A stretch of 64,000 nt of DNA from Nesterenkonia natronophila. Its GTDB lineage: Bacteria; Actinomycetota; Actinomycetes; Actinomycetales; Micrococcaceae. Positions 46,275 through 55,673 of this stretch are shown here, in pieces. The notes beneath the pieces are model-generated. The model ran no database searches and had not been told where the DNA came from. It saw only the letters and a list, made by a program, of their open reading frames with translations. The number at the start of each line of letters is the position of its first letter. Position 1 is the stretch's first letter. The DNA lies in NCBI RefSeq assembly GCF_003595215.1, contig NZ_QYZP01000002.1, positions 620,001 through 684,000 of the forward strand, read 5' to 3'. The position numbers were made by a program, and so were the translations under genes.

Positions 46275-49220
46275 TTGTCCTCAGAATATTATCGAATCTT
46301 CATTACTGACTTTGATATAAGTAGTGTCAGCGGTTGGGTGGATGGAACCTCAAACTCGACGACCCCAGCTACCACGGGGCAATCACCAGAGACTTTGGCC
46401 GCCTTCGTTGAACGCTCAGACTACGTAATTTCCAGGTTCAAAATTGGAGCATGCTCTCCGGGGCGGGTCGGGCCAAGTGCATCGGAAAATAAGAACCTGA
46501 TTACGGATCCTGGTACCATCAGCGAGCGCATTACGAGAATGCGACAACTCGGTGTTGACGCCGTTCATTTGGCTACGCCCAGCCCCCTCAGTGAGGAGCC
46601 GTTTGAACTAGAGTCCGCGTTGCCCCTGTTGGAAGAACAGGACCTCGCCTTCTTCGGTGTTGGGCAAACTCTTCACGAGGCTGTAGAGCCTTTGCGCGTC
46701 CGTATGCCGGCTTCCGTGGGTGGAGGCGAATTGGCTTTTCATTGCCTTCATCACCGCGGTCGAGGCGCCTCGGCGCGCAATTCGTCACTCATAGCGCGAC
46801 AAGATCGCCCGGGTCTTGCCCCCCTGAGTACCAGCGAGATTCCACGACCACGACAAACGAACCAGGTCACGGACGCGCTGCACATTGCCATGCCCTCATG
46901 GCGTACTCGCTCTGCCTGGCATAACAGACTGCAGTACTCCCTTGCACAGCAGATGTTAAACAAGGACTTCGACCTCATCCTGGGTTCTCACAATCAGCGT
47001 ATGCAGGAGGTCGAACGCCACAGAGGACGCTGGGTGGTCTACGGTCTCGGAGATTCATCCCTCCTCGCAAACAACGATTCAAAGTCCTCCAGGGACATCG
47101 CAGACGCGTTGCCATTCACCATGTGGGCGATCCTGGAAATTCGGGATAGCCGTGGGCTGCGGAATGTCAGCCTGAAGCTCTACCCGATGCGGTCGCAAAC
47201 CTCGGCTCCGAACCACGATGCAGTGACAGGTCCCGTGTCAGAAGAGGAGTTCGAGGATGTTGTGGAGAAGTTGTCTCAACGCCCGATACGCCGCTGGCGT
47301 CTTGACAACCCGGGAATGACGAGAGGTGCTGACGAGTTAGGCCACCACCTCAGACTTAACCTGGGGGAATGGCCACCTGGGAGGCGTCCCTCACGATTGA
47401 GCGCAACTCCTGCTGGAGACCCAAACGAGTGGCCCCTCAAGAGTCCCGGAACGGCTCTCGAGGACGCCGCGATCCGCTTCAACAGGCCCTCAGGCGCGAT
47501 GACGCTCCCCCTGGGAGCAGAAGCAGCGGGCGCCGAAGTTCGATGGTTAACGGAATCAACTTCCGTAATCACTGCTGGCGCCAAGTGTTTCCTGACCAAT
47601 GGGCCCACGGCACACGAGAGCGATCTCGGGTCGACTATTGTTGCCGATAAGGCGCTCACCGCTCAACTCCTCGAAGGCCGGGGGGTATCAACGCCGCAGA
47701 CCAAAGTCGTCCACTCCAGTGAAGAAGCGGTGGAGGCAGCCAGGACCATGGCAGGCTCCGTCGTATTGAAACCCAAAGGCGGCAACCAGGGGCGGGGAGT
47801 TTCAACCGACCTTCTTTCGGATGCGGACGTACGCCTCGGGTTCGAGTTCGCGCGCCGGTACGGCGATGCCGTGATCGTTCAAGAACATATTGTGGTCGGT
47901 AAAGAAATGCGGGTAATGGCCTCTCCCGACCAGGTTGTAGCCGTGAACGAGCGTGTCTTCCCGCATGTTGTTGGAGACGGCTCATCTACTATCCAAGAGC
48001 TTATTCAGGATAAGAATGTTCAGCGGGCCCGAAATACCATTTTTAAGCGGGGTGCGATCCCAATGGATGAGGTCACACGACGCTTCCTCCAGCGTCAGGG
48101 GATCACTTTGAACGATGTCCCGCCGTTGGGTCACACCGTGACAGTGCGAAATGTCGGCGGCAATAGCATGGGTGCTGACATTCGACAGGACCTCGACAAC
48201 GCCAGCGATGATGTCAAGGCAACTGCGCGCGAAGCAATCGCCGCGATCCCCGGCTTGGTTTGGGGCGGTGTAGACATCATCACCGACTTGAGGACAGGGA
48301 AAGCATTCGTCATCGAGATCAACACTAACGCGGGGTTTCTTTCTGCGGCGTTCCCCACCTATGGTCAGCCTAGGGACGTCACTCAGGACATATACCAGCT
48401 TCGATTCGCAGACACTGTTGCTGGCCCGCCCGCAGAGTCACCCATCCAGATGCCGTGCGCTGCAAGGGCCATCGCCCCGCTAACCGCCCAATGTGGTGGA
48501 GATCAGGAAAACTGGACAGCAGGCGAGCTCATCCACGAATACTTCGAAAACCAGGGTCAGCTGGTTGAGCGCCTCACCGACCGGGTCAGCATAGTCGAGT
48601 CAGCTCTGGGCGTGCGTACTTGGGTAACCGCCGGGGGGCGCACGTCAGCTGATCGCTACGTGATTCGGAGGGTAGTGAAGAACCCCCCCCTGATAATGGG
48701 CCTCCTCGAGGATCATGCCGTACCTGTTGTCAGGTCCCGACTAATCACCTCGATTAAGAGCTTGGCCCGATTCATGGGGGGACGCACTAAGCAAGTCTCC
48801 GTCTTGTCGAGTAGATCAGCCTGGGACGGGGACGGCGTTCAGGTTCTCAACGATCACGAAGTTCTCAGTCTTTCTGTTCTTCCTCATCGATACACATGGG
48901 TCCAGGCTCGGCCGTCCGGTCGGCGACTGAGGGTTTTGGCTACGCCCGACAAAGCTTGGCTCGTCACCGAGCGGCGGCTCCGTCAGGCTCTCAGCACCGC
49001 TGAGGTTGAGGCAGTCAGTCGGGTAGCAGTGCGTGCCGTCCGCGCGGTTCCAGAGTTGCGGTGGGGCGCGGTCGACGTAGTCCTTCGCCGTCGAAGGCTC
49101 ACAGAGGGCCGTCCCGACCCTGTACTAGTAGAAGGCGTGATGCTCAACCCGCGCTATTCCCAAGACGACCACGTCCTAGCGGGCAGTTTCGACGAGTTCT
49201 GCCGTCTGGTCTTCCAGTAG
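46275..49220 (+). CDS. CapA-like / cyanophycin-synthetase-type ATP-grasp fusion protein (novel architecture)
   Basis: A 981-residue cytosolic protein with three parts. Residues 8-310 resemble the CapA/PGA_cap metallophosphatase-like fold (FFGVGQTLHEAVEPLRV, DFDLILGSHNQRMQEVERHRGRWVVYGLGDSSL), but the metal-type motifs are lost: ANNH is ATPS (100-103) and HWGxEY is PSWRTR (207-212). Residues 410-720 are an ATP-grasp domain as in cyanophycin synthetase, with DKALTAQLLEGRGVSTP, VVLKPKGGNQGRGVS (498-510), VGDGSSTIQELI (567-578), RNVGGNSMGADI and IEINTNAGF (680-688), and no Mur-ligase domain after it. Residues 745-981 repeat the ATP-grasp plan in decayed form. TTG at 46275 has GGAG 6 nt upstream. 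The 5' end is AT-rich and rare codons such as TTA and AGA recur, which suggests transfer. It may join amino acids or peptides; function unknown. Confidence 0.8.
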   Translation: MSSEYYRIFITDFDISSVSGWVDGTSNSTTPATTGQSPETLAAFVERSDYVISRFKIGACSPGRVGPSASENKNLITDPGTISERITRMRQLGVDAVHLATPSPLSEEPFELESALPLLEEQDLAFFGVGQTLHEAVEPLRVRMPASVGGGELAFHCLHHRGRGASARNSSLIARQDRPGLAPLSTSEIPRPRQTNQVTDALHIAMPSWRTRSAWHNRLQYSLAQQMLNKDFDLILGSHNQRMQEVERHRGRWVVYGLGDSSLLANNDSKSSRDIADALPFTMWAILEIRDSRGLRNVSLKLYPMRSQTSAPNHDAVTGPVSEEEFEDVVEKLSQRPIRRWRLDNPGMTRGADELGHHLRLNLGEWPPGRRPSRLSATPAGDPNEWPLKSPGTALEDAAIRFNRPSGAMTLPLGAEAAGAEVRWLTESTSVITAGAKCFLTNGPTAHESDLGSTIVADKALTAQLLEGRGVSTPQTKVVHSSEEAVEAARTMAGSVVLKPKGGNQGRGVSTDLLSDADVRLGFEFARRYGDAVIVQEHIVVGKEMRVMASPDQVVAVNERVFPHVVGDGSSTIQELIQDKNVQRARNTIFKRGAIPMDEVTRRFLQRQGITLNDVPPLGHTVTVRNVGGNSMGADIRQDLDNASDDVKATAREAIAAIPGLVWGGVDIITDLRTGKAFVIEINTNAGFLSAAFPTYGQPRDVTQDIYQLRFADTVAGPPAESPIQMPCAARAIAPLTAQCGGDQENWTAGELIHEYFENQGQLVERLTDRVSIVESALGVRTWVTAGGRTSADRYVIRRVVKNPPLIMGLLEDHAVPVVRSRLITSIKSLARFMGGRTKQVSVLSSRSAWDGDGVQVLNDHEVLSLSVLPHRYTWVQARPSGRRLRVLATPDKAWLVTERRLRQALSTAEVEAVSRVAVRAVRAVPELRWGAVDVVLRRRRLTEGRPDPVLVEGVMLNPRYSQDDHVLAGSFDEFCRLVFQ

Positions 49221-49336
49221 CGTTGGGTCACTGCATCTTCGAGGGGACCGTCGCACAGGGGCGTGTGGCTCGGTTCCTCTCCTGTAGCAAGGCGCAGGTT
49301 GTGCCGGTAACAACTGGCGCGGGTGCACCACACCAG

Positions 49337-49594
49337 TCACTGAACGTCATGGTCGGGAGGCGCGGCCCTGTAACGATGGACCGCATCCACCGAAGCGACG
49401 CCGGTGACGGCAGCAAGGGCACTGCGAACGGAGTCTGCTGAAGCGTGCGGCACAGTGGTGCCTCCGGTGACTTGGCCAAGGTTGCGGAGGACCCCGCTGG
49501 TGCGGAATCCGAGAGATTCAAGGTTGCTGACCACGTCGTCGATGTGTTGAAGGTATTGGTGGGCGACAGTGACGACCCACTCCTGCTCCGTCAT
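49337..49594 (-). CDS. Small stand-alone I9-like (subtilase propeptide/inhibitor) protein
   Basis: An 85-residue protein whose start is fixed by GGAGGTG 9 nt before the ATG, 22 nt after the stop of the subtilase gene. It reads as a propeptide-inhibitor fold: WVVTVAHQYLQHIDDVVSNLESLGF (strand, helix), then VLRNLGQVTGGTT (strand and turn), and SALAAVTGVASVDAVHRYRAAP (helix, GVxxV, last strand). Free proteins of this kind often accompany S8 proteases in bacteria and are sometimes misnamed ketohydroxyglutarate aldolase. It probably binds and controls the protease. The frame is open further upstream inside the protease gene, but that part is shadow. Confidence 0.72.
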   Translation of the reverse strand: MTEQEWVVTVAHQYLQHIDDVVSNLESLGFRTSGVLRNLGQVTGGTTVPHASADSVRSALAAVTGVASVDAVHRYRAAPPDHDVQ

Positions 49595-49616
49595 GATCGG
49601 AAGCACCTCCACGGGC

Positions 49617-50759
49617 TCACCAGCTGTCGGTCTCCGGGAGTTTGGCCAAGCCGGCACCGACATCCAGCGGATCCGAATGCGCCAGTGGTGACACATGATC
49701 CAGCAGACACTCCCAAAGCTCGTCGCCGCGAGCGCCGGTAGCTCCGCAGACCAGAGCCGCAATCCCGGACACATGTGGGGCCGCCATGGAGGTGCCGCTG
49801 ATCCTGCGGTACCGATCTTCGCCCAGCCATGCCGAATGCACCTCAACACCGGGGGCGGTGAGATTGACCTCACCCCCGGCGTGGGCGGAAGAGCGTGCGG
49901 AGAAGTCAGCGGTGCACAGGTCCGGGCCGACTGCTGCGACGGCCAGCACATGAGGACTGTTCGCCGGAGCGCCGACGAACCCCGGCACCCCTGCATTGCG
50001 CTGGGCGTTGTTTCCAGCCGCTGCGATGATCAGGGCTCCCTGCTCCATAGCTCTGCGCCCGGCTGCCACGTATGGCGGGTGGACTTCCCGAACATCGGCG
50101 CCGAGAGACATGGAAATGACGTGGCAGTCGTTCTGCAGTGCCCAGTCGATACCAGCGAGGATTGAGGTGTCGGATCCGGCGCCCTCATCGCCCAGGACCT
50201 TCCCCGCGTAGATCTCAGACCCCGGAGCTACCCCGTACCCTGGGCCGGAGTGAGGCTCCCACGGTCCGCAGGCGGTACCTGCACAGTGCGTCCCATGACC
50301 GTGGGCATCATGCGGATCCTCTTCTCGGACGAAGGACTGGGCCACCACTCCACGTGCGGAGAAGTCCGGGTGCGTGACGTCGAAACCAGTGTCCAGAACC
50401 GCCACCCGGACGCCCGTGCCGGATTGCCGGGCCACCATGGCGGAGTCGATCCCGATCGCCTGCAGCCCCCAAGTCAATTCAGCGGTGTCTTCGAACGGCG
50501 GCTCACCGGTGCCAGTTGAGGGAAGAAGCTCGGTAATCGCGTGGTAGGTCAGTTCCGGTGTAAATGTCATCGGGCGCCTCAGCTCGTGACAGCGTTCGCT
50601 GAGGCTCGCCAACTGCGCGCGCTGACCGTCGACCACGCCGATCCCCAATCGTGGGAAGTAAGTGTCAGTGGAGAATCCGTAGCTGGTCAGCAAGTCGGGA
50701 GCCTCCGCCTGCAGGATGCCGGCATCGGGCGTGTCGAATGTCACTACATACCGTGCCAC
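49617..50759 (-). CDS. Subtilisin-like serine protease (S8) without signal peptide
   Basis: A 380-residue protease. The first 75 residues resemble an I9-type prodomain (ARYVVTFDTPDAGILQAEA). The catalytic domain has Asp123 (AVLDTGFDVTHPDF), His155 (GHGTHCAG), Asn250 (AAAGNN) and Ser324 (GTSMAAPHVSG). No signal peptide or membrane anchor is visible, so it may act inside the cell or leave by another route. GTG at 50759 has GGAAGGA 10 nt upstream; ATG 50795 is an in-frame alternative. It forms an operon with the inhibitor-like gene and is divergent from purK. Confidence 0.87.
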   Translation of the reverse strand: MARYVVTFDTPDAGILQAEAPDLLTSYGFSTDTYFPRLGIGVVDGQRAQLASLSERCHELRRPMTFTPELTYHAITELLPSTGTGEPPFEDTAELTWGLQAIGIDSAMVARQSGTGVRVAVLDTGFDVTHPDFSARGVVAQSFVREEDPHDAHGHGTHCAGTACGPWEPHSGPGYGVAPGSEIYAGKVLGDEGAGSDTSILAGIDWALQNDCHVISMSLGADVREVHPPYVAAGRRAMEQGALIIAAAGNNAQRNAGVPGFVGAPANSPHVLAVAAVGPDLCTADFSARSSAHAGGEVNLTAPGVEVHSAWLGEDRYRRISGTSMAAPHVSGIAALVCGATGARGDELWECLLDHVSPLAHSDPLDVGAGLAKLPETDSW

Positions 50760-50901
50760 GTATTGTCTTTCCTTCCCCCAAGTGTGTGGGTTCATTACCC
50801 CCTGAGGATAGAGCGGCACTCTCCACATTCACCGAGTGTGCGGAGTCAGACGGTGTGGTGATATTCACCCTGACCAGGACCGTGCCACATAATGGGGGAC
50901 T

Positions 50902-52146
50902 GTGAATACTTCTGTGCCGAAAATCGGAGTGCTGGGTGATGGTCAGCTGGCACGCATGATGGCTCCGGCCGCCACCCAACTCGGGGTCGAGCTGCATCTG
51001 CTGGCCGGATCAGCTGAGGCCTCAGCCGCTCAAGTGATCTCCAAGACCACCATCGGCGACTTTCGCATTGCCAAGGACGTGCTGGAATTCGCGGAGGGCT
51101 TGGACGCCATCACCTTCGACCATGAGCACGTGCCCGAGGGTGTTCTCACAGCGTTGGTGGAATCGGGAGCAACCCTGAACCCCTCTCCGGAGGCACTGAT
51201 CTACGCCCAGGACAAGCTGGCCATGCGCAGGGCGATGGACGAATTGGGCCTGCCCAATCCCCGCTGGACAGAGGTCCATACCACTGAGGATCTGGCCAGC
51301 TTCGGCAGCGCTGTCGGCTGGCCGGTGGTGCTGAAGACTCCCCGCGGCGGCTACGACGGAAAGGGCGTCATGGTGCTTGATGACCCTTCATCAGTGCACG
51401 CCCCGGCAGTCATCAGCTGGTTCGACCGCGCAGCGGAGGAACGCACCGGGCTGCTCGCTGAGCAGAAGATGCCCTTCACCAGGGAGCTCTCTGCCCAGGT
51501 GGCACGGCGAGCTTCTGGCGCTGCTGCAGCGTACCCGGTGGTCGCCTCGACCCAGACACATGGTGTCTGCGATGAGGTAGTCGCGCCGGCTCCCCGCACG
51601 TCTCCGAATCACCTAGCTGAGGCGGAGCGAATCGCCACCACTATCGCGGAGCGTCTCGGTGTCACCGGGATGCTCGCTGTGGAGCTTTTTGAGATCGCTG
51701 AGGACGACGGCGCTGCTGGTACACCGCCAGGTATCTATGTCAATGAACTTGCTATGCGTCCGCACAATTCCGGTCACTGGACCATCGATGGCTCTGTCAC
51801 CAGCCAGTTCGAGCAGCATCTGCGCGCCGTCCTGGATCTGCCGCTCGGAGCGACCTCAGTCACTGGTGGGGCAGGCGGTTATGTGGTGATGAAGAACCTG
51901 CTCGGTGGCGCCAACCAAGACCTCCATTCGGCATTGCCGGCAGCGATGCGCCGTTCCGGCGCGTCTAAGATCCACCTTTACGGTAAGGAGCCCACTCCTG
52001 GGCGAAAGATCGGTCACGTGACGATGCTGACGCAGACCACCAGACGTGATGAGACCTATGAGGCTAGGCGTACACGGTTGGCGCGGGTCCGGCAGAGTGT
52101 TGCTGAGGTGGCACATATCCTCACCGAAGGAGAGGCACAGGCATGA
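50902..52146 (+). CDS. purK: N5-carboxyaminoimidazole ribonucleotide synthase
   Basis: A 414-residue ATP-grasp enzyme of purine synthesis that carboxylates AIR with bicarbonate and [19 protein letters not shown] is the N-terminal motif, [17 protein letters not shown] the ATP loop, and [17 protein letters not shown] the metal-binding end. CATAAT (50888-50893) lies 8 nt before the GTG, so the mRNA may start at or next to the start codon. It is coupled to purE. Confidence 0.95.
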   Translation: MNTSVPKIGVLGDGQLARMMAPAATQLGVELHLLAGSAEASAAQVISKTTIGDFRIAKDVLEFAEGLDAITFDHEHVPEGVLTALVESGATLNPSPEALIYAQDKLAMRRAMDELGLPNPRWTEVHTTEDLASFGSAVGWPVVLKTPRGGYDGKGVMVLDDPSSVHAPAVISWFDRAAEERTGLLAEQKMPFTRELSAQVARRASGAAAAYPVVASTQTHGVCDEVVAPAPRTSPNHLAEAERIATTIAERLGVTGMLAVELFEIAEDDGAAGTPPGIYVNELAMRPHNSGHWTIDGSVTSQFEQHLRAVLDLPLGATSVTGGAGGYVVMKNLLGGANQDLHSALPAAMRRSGASKIHLYGKEPTPGRKIGHVTMLTQTTRRDETYEARRTRLARVRQSVAEVAHILTEGEAQA

Positions 52147-52709
52147 GCGTCAGTTCCGAAGACCGCGAGCCGCAGGTCGGCATCGTGATGGGCTCGAACT
52201 CCGACTGGCCGGTAATGAAGGCGGCCGCCGAGACACTCAATGAGTTCGGCGTCACTTTCGAAGCCGACGTAGTCTCGGCACACCGGATGGCCGCTGAGAT
52301 GATCGACTACGGCACGCAGGCTCACACCCGAGGCCTGCGGGTGTTGATCGCCGGGGCGGGTGGGGCAGCTCACCTGCCCGGGATGTTAGCCTCCGTCACG
52401 CCCCTGCCGGTGATCGGGGTCCCGGTGCCGCTAGCGCATTTCGACGGCCTGGACTCACTGCTGTCGATCGTGCAGATGCCCGCAGGAGTGCCGGTCGCCA
52501 CTGTGTCGGTTGGCGGAGCTCGGAACGCGGGGTTGCTAGCGGTGCGCACACTTGCTTCCGGAACCGACACGCAGGCAGCCGCCCTGCGGGACAAACTCCA
52601 GACCTTTCAGGCCGATTTGGCCGCACAAGCTCACGCCAAGGGGGAAGCGCTGCGCAGCGAGGCAGCGCAGCTGGGCACCTTCCGGACGAGAAGTGGTCGC
52701 CTGACGTGA
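52143..52709 (+). CDS. purE: N5-CAIR mutase
   Basis: A 188-residue class I PurE that moves the carboxylate of N5-CAIR to make [32 protein letters not shown] and [27 protein letters not shown] are the family signatures. The ATG overlaps the purK stop by 4 bp, and the purE stop overlaps the next GTG. The C-terminal tail is about 20 residues longer than in E. coli. Confidence 0.95.
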   Translation: MSVSSEDREPQVGIVMGSNSDWPVMKAAAETLNEFGVTFEADVVSAHRMAAEMIDYGTQAHTRGLRVLIAGAGGAAHLPGMLASVTPLPVIGVPVPLAHFDGLDSLLSIVQMPAGVPVATVSVGGARNAGLLAVRTLASGTDTQAAALRDKLQTFQADLAAQAHAKGEALRSEAAQLGTFRTRSGRLT

Positions 52710-54409
52710 TCACGCCAAGCATCACCTACCACCAGTTTCAGGACGGGAACGATGCCCTGCGCAACCCGCGCTCAGCCACCGAGCGAGAACGGACCAAACG
52801 GGCCTGTGTGTTGATCCTTCTGACACTGCTGGTGCCCGGCGGCGCCCAGGTCACGGTGGGATCCCGCAGGCTGGGTCGGGTCGCATTGGCCGTCACAGTG
52901 GGCTGCTGGTTCACTGCGCTGCTGGGTTTCGCAATGTATTTCACGATGAGGTCTGTGTTGCTTAGTGCACTGACCCAGCCATTCCTCATGTGGGCGGCGT
53001 CTGTCATTTTGGCTTTCCTGGCCGTGGGTTGGTTGGTTCTGTGGCTGGACACCTTCCGATTGATTCGCTTCGGTCAGCTGCCCCCAGGTTCCAAGCCGAT
53101 CCTGGCGGTGGTCATGGTGGCACTGATGGTGCTGACCTCGGGCGGCCTGGGATACGCGGCATATATCCTCAATGAGGGCCGCCAGGCTTTGGCCGGGATC
53201 TTCAGTGCCGGCCCTGCGATTTCCGCCGATGAAGGCCGGTACAACTTTCTGCTGATCGGCGCTGACGCGGGTGAGGGTCGCCAAGGCCTGCGTCCAGATT
53301 CAATCCACGTGGTTTCGGTCAATCAGTCCTCGGCTGAGACCATCATCTTCTCCATCCCCCGGAATTTCCAGAATGCCCAGTTCAGTGAGGACTCTCCGAT
53401 GCAGGAGGTTTACCCCAACGGGTACAACTGCGGCAATGAGTGCATTATCAACTTCCTCTACACAGAGGTGCACAACTCTTACAGCCACCTCTATCCAGAA
53501 GCTGAGGATCCGGGTGTGGAAGCCATGATAGATGCTGCGTCCGGGACTCTCGATCTGCGCATGCACGGTTACGTCATGGTGGACATGGACGGTTTCTCCG
53601 AGCTCATCGACGCCATGGGCGGGATCACGGTGGAGTCAGGCGGTTGGGTTCCGTACCGAGGACGTCACCCGGAAACTAACGAGTGGGGCGACCGGTGGTT
53701 CGAGCCAGGTACCTTGGAACTCGACGGGGACGACGCTCTCTCCTTCGCCCGATCCCGCGACTTCAGTCACGACTATGCGCGCATCGAACGTCAGCAGTGC
53801 GTCCAACAGGCTATGATCGGGCAGTTCTCCCCCCAGACTCTGCTGACGCGCTTTACGGAGATGATGGCCGCAGGGGAAAATCTTGTCGATACGAACCTGC
53901 CGCAGTCGCAATTGGGCAGCCTGCTCGACCTCGCAGCAGATGCGCAGGAGCATGAGCCGCAGCGTCTGACCCTCGGCGCCCCTGACTTCGGACGTTCCGG
54001 CGACCTCTTCTCCACGTATCCCGACTTCGACCAGATCCATTCACGGGTAGATGAGCTCATCGCCCGCGAAGGCGAAGGTGAGGACGATGATGCGAGCGAG
54101 GACGACGCCGACCAGCAAGAGGAGACAGTGCCTGAACCTGAAACTGACTCCGAAGAAGAGCAGGAAACTCCTGAGGAGGATGCCCCTGAGGAGGAGACTC
54201 AACCCCCCGGGCCCACTCCTGACCACAGCGACGAGGCCGTGGCTGACGACGAACCCGAAGAGGAAGCTGAGCCAGAACCATCGGAGGTGACACAGCCGGA
54301 CGGATCACCGCTCACCGAGCTGTACCTCATTGAAGCCCAGCAGCGTGGCGAGGTGGGTCTGCTCGAACGTGCTGCCAACGGCAACGGTGATTGCAGCCCC
54401 GCCGATTGA
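52706..54409 (+). CDS. LCP (LytR-CpsA-Psr) family cell-wall ligase with acidic tail
   Basis: A 567-residue membrane protein. Four hydrophobic segments lie within residues 30-155, then an external LCP domain ([72 protein letters not shown]) that transfers polyprenyl-linked glycans to peptidoglycan. About residues 445-535 are an acidic, Pro-rich tail with long Glu/Asp runs, probably disordered. The GTG start overlaps purE. The pur-LCP-manA-gtrA grouping resembles Rv3267-Rv3277 of M. tuberculosis. Confidence 0.9.
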   Translation: MITPSITYHQFQDGNDALRNPRSATERERTKRACVLILLTLLVPGGAQVTVGSRRLGRVALAVTVGCWFTALLGFAMYFTMRSVLLSALTQPFLMWAASVILAFLAVGWLVLWLDTFRLIRFGQLPPGSKPILAVVMVALMVLTSGGLGYAAYILNEGRQALAGIFSAGPAISADEGRYNFLLIGADAGEGRQGLRPDSIHVVSVNQSSAETIIFSIPRNFQNAQFSEDSPMQEVYPNGYNCGNECIINFLYTEVHNSYSHLYPEAEDPGVEAMIDAASGTLDLRMHGYVMVDMDGFSELIDAMGGITVESGGWVPYRGRHPETNEWGDRWFEPGTLELDGDDALSFARSRDFSHDYARIERQQCVQQAMIGQFSPQTLLTRFTEMMAAGENLVDTNLPQSQLGSLLDLAADAQEHEPQRLTLGAPDFGRSGDLFSTYPDFDQIHSRVDELIAREGEGEDDDASEDDADQQEETVPEPETDSEEEQETPEEDAPEEETQPPGPTPDHSDEAVADDEPEEEAEPEPSEVTQPDGSPLTELYLIEAQQRGEVGLLERAANGNGDCSPAD

Positions 54410-54521
54410 GACAGCGCCTCCCCAGATGAACACATTGCCGTCTGCGACCTTCACCACACCTGGACCATTTCCCGGCCCAGGCGTCGCCTGCCCCCAGGAA
54501 GCCGCTGATAGAGTCTCAGCG

Positions 54522-55673
54522 GTGTTCAGAATGACAAACCCCGTCCGGCATTATGAGTGGGGTTCAAGAACGGCGGTCAGTGACCTCTTCGGTTGGGTTC
54601 CTTCGGCGAGTCCGCAGGCTGAGATCTGGATGGGCTCCCACCCGACTGACCCGTCACATCTCGAGACCGGTGAGGCGCTCACCGACGTACCCTTCATGGT
54701 CAAAGTACTGTCCGTGGACACGCCGCTGTCCATCCAAGCTCACCCCGCACTCGAGCAGGCGCAGTCCGGCTTCGCGGCTGAGCAGGCGGCCCAGATCCCG
54801 CCGAATGCCCCAGAGCGGAGCTACCGGGACCCCCAACACAAGCCTGAGCTAGTTTTCGCGCTGACCGAGTTCGCTGCACTCTCGGGATTCGATGACTCAG
54901 ATGCCGTCGCCGGACGCCTGACACAAGCACAGCGGCTCATTGCGGAGGGGGACCTCGCCATTGCGGTGGAGGGACTGTCGCTGGAGATCCTGCGCGGGGA
55001 TTACGGTGCTGCCGTCCGCATGGCGTTGGAGGACCGGACGGGGTTGCTGAGCGTCGCTGCGGAGGAACTGGCCATGAGGGCCACTTCAGTCCTGGAGCCT
55101 GCACTGGCCGATACGCTGAGCCGGATAACGTCGCACTTCCCCGGAGACCCCAGCATCTTTGTGGCTCTGATGCTGCATCGGGTGGACCTCGCCCCAGGCC
55201 AAGCTATGTACGTGGCACCGGGGACGCTGCACACCTACCTCCACGGCGTCGCAGTGGAGGTGCAGACCTGTTCAGACAACGTGCTGCGCGGTGGGCTCAC
55301 ATCCAAGCGCGTCGACGTGTCCGGCCTACTCAAGATCCTCAACGCCTCCCCGACGGACCCGCAGCTGCTCGAGCCCCTGGTCCTAGCCCCAGGTGCCGAC
55401 CGGTACGTGACCGAAGCTGAGGAATTTCAGCTGACCCACATAGACTTCCCAGCCGTCGGGCCGCAATACCGCACTGACAACGCCGGACCGATGATCGTGC
55501 TCTGCACCTCGGGAAGCGTCAGAGCAGGCACAGCGGTGCTGTGTCCGGGGGACTCGGTCTACATCCCCGTCGGATCCACTGAGGTATTCAGCTCCGAGGG
55601 CGCCCAGTTACTCATTGCCCAACCTCGAGACGTCCGCGCTCGCTCACTGGGTGCGCCGAAGGCAGTGGGCTGA
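54522..55673 (+). CDS. manA: Mannose-6-phosphate isomerase, class I
   Basis: A 383-residue zinc isomerase interconverting fructose-6-phosphate and mannose-6-phosphate, the entry to GDP-mannose. Zinc and active-site segments are SIQAHPALEQA, YRDPQHKPELVFAL and APGTLHTYLHGVAVEVQTCSDNVLRGGLT. GTG at 54522 follows TAGAGT (54509-54514) by 7 nt, so a leaderless start is likely; ATG 54531 is an alternative. The longer frame from 54330 overlaps the LCP gene and is rejected. Confidence 0.93.
   Translation: MFRMTNPVRHYEWGSRTAVSDLFGWVPSASPQAEIWMGSHPTDPSHLETGEALTDVPFMVKVLSVDTPLSIQAHPALEQAQSGFAAEQAAQIPPNAPERSYRDPQHKPELVFALTEFAALSGFDDSDAVAGRLTQAQRLIAEGDLAIAVEGLSLEILRGDYGAAVRMALEDRTGLLSVAAEELAMRATSVLEPALADTLSRITSHFPGDPSIFVALMLHRVDLAPGQAMYVAPGTLHTYLHGVAVEVQTCSDNVLRGGLTSKRVDVSGLLKILNASPTDPQLLEPLVLAPGADRYVTEAEEFQLTHIDFPAVGPQYRTDNAGPMIVLCTSGSVRAGTAVLCPGDSVYIPVGSTEVFSSEGAQLLIAQPRDVRARSLGAPKAVG

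Noticed and set aside
49595..49996. Upstream part of the 219-codon frame containing the inhibitor-like gene
   Set aside because: It lies in another frame of the subtilase gene, and the strong ribosome site points to the ATG at 49594.
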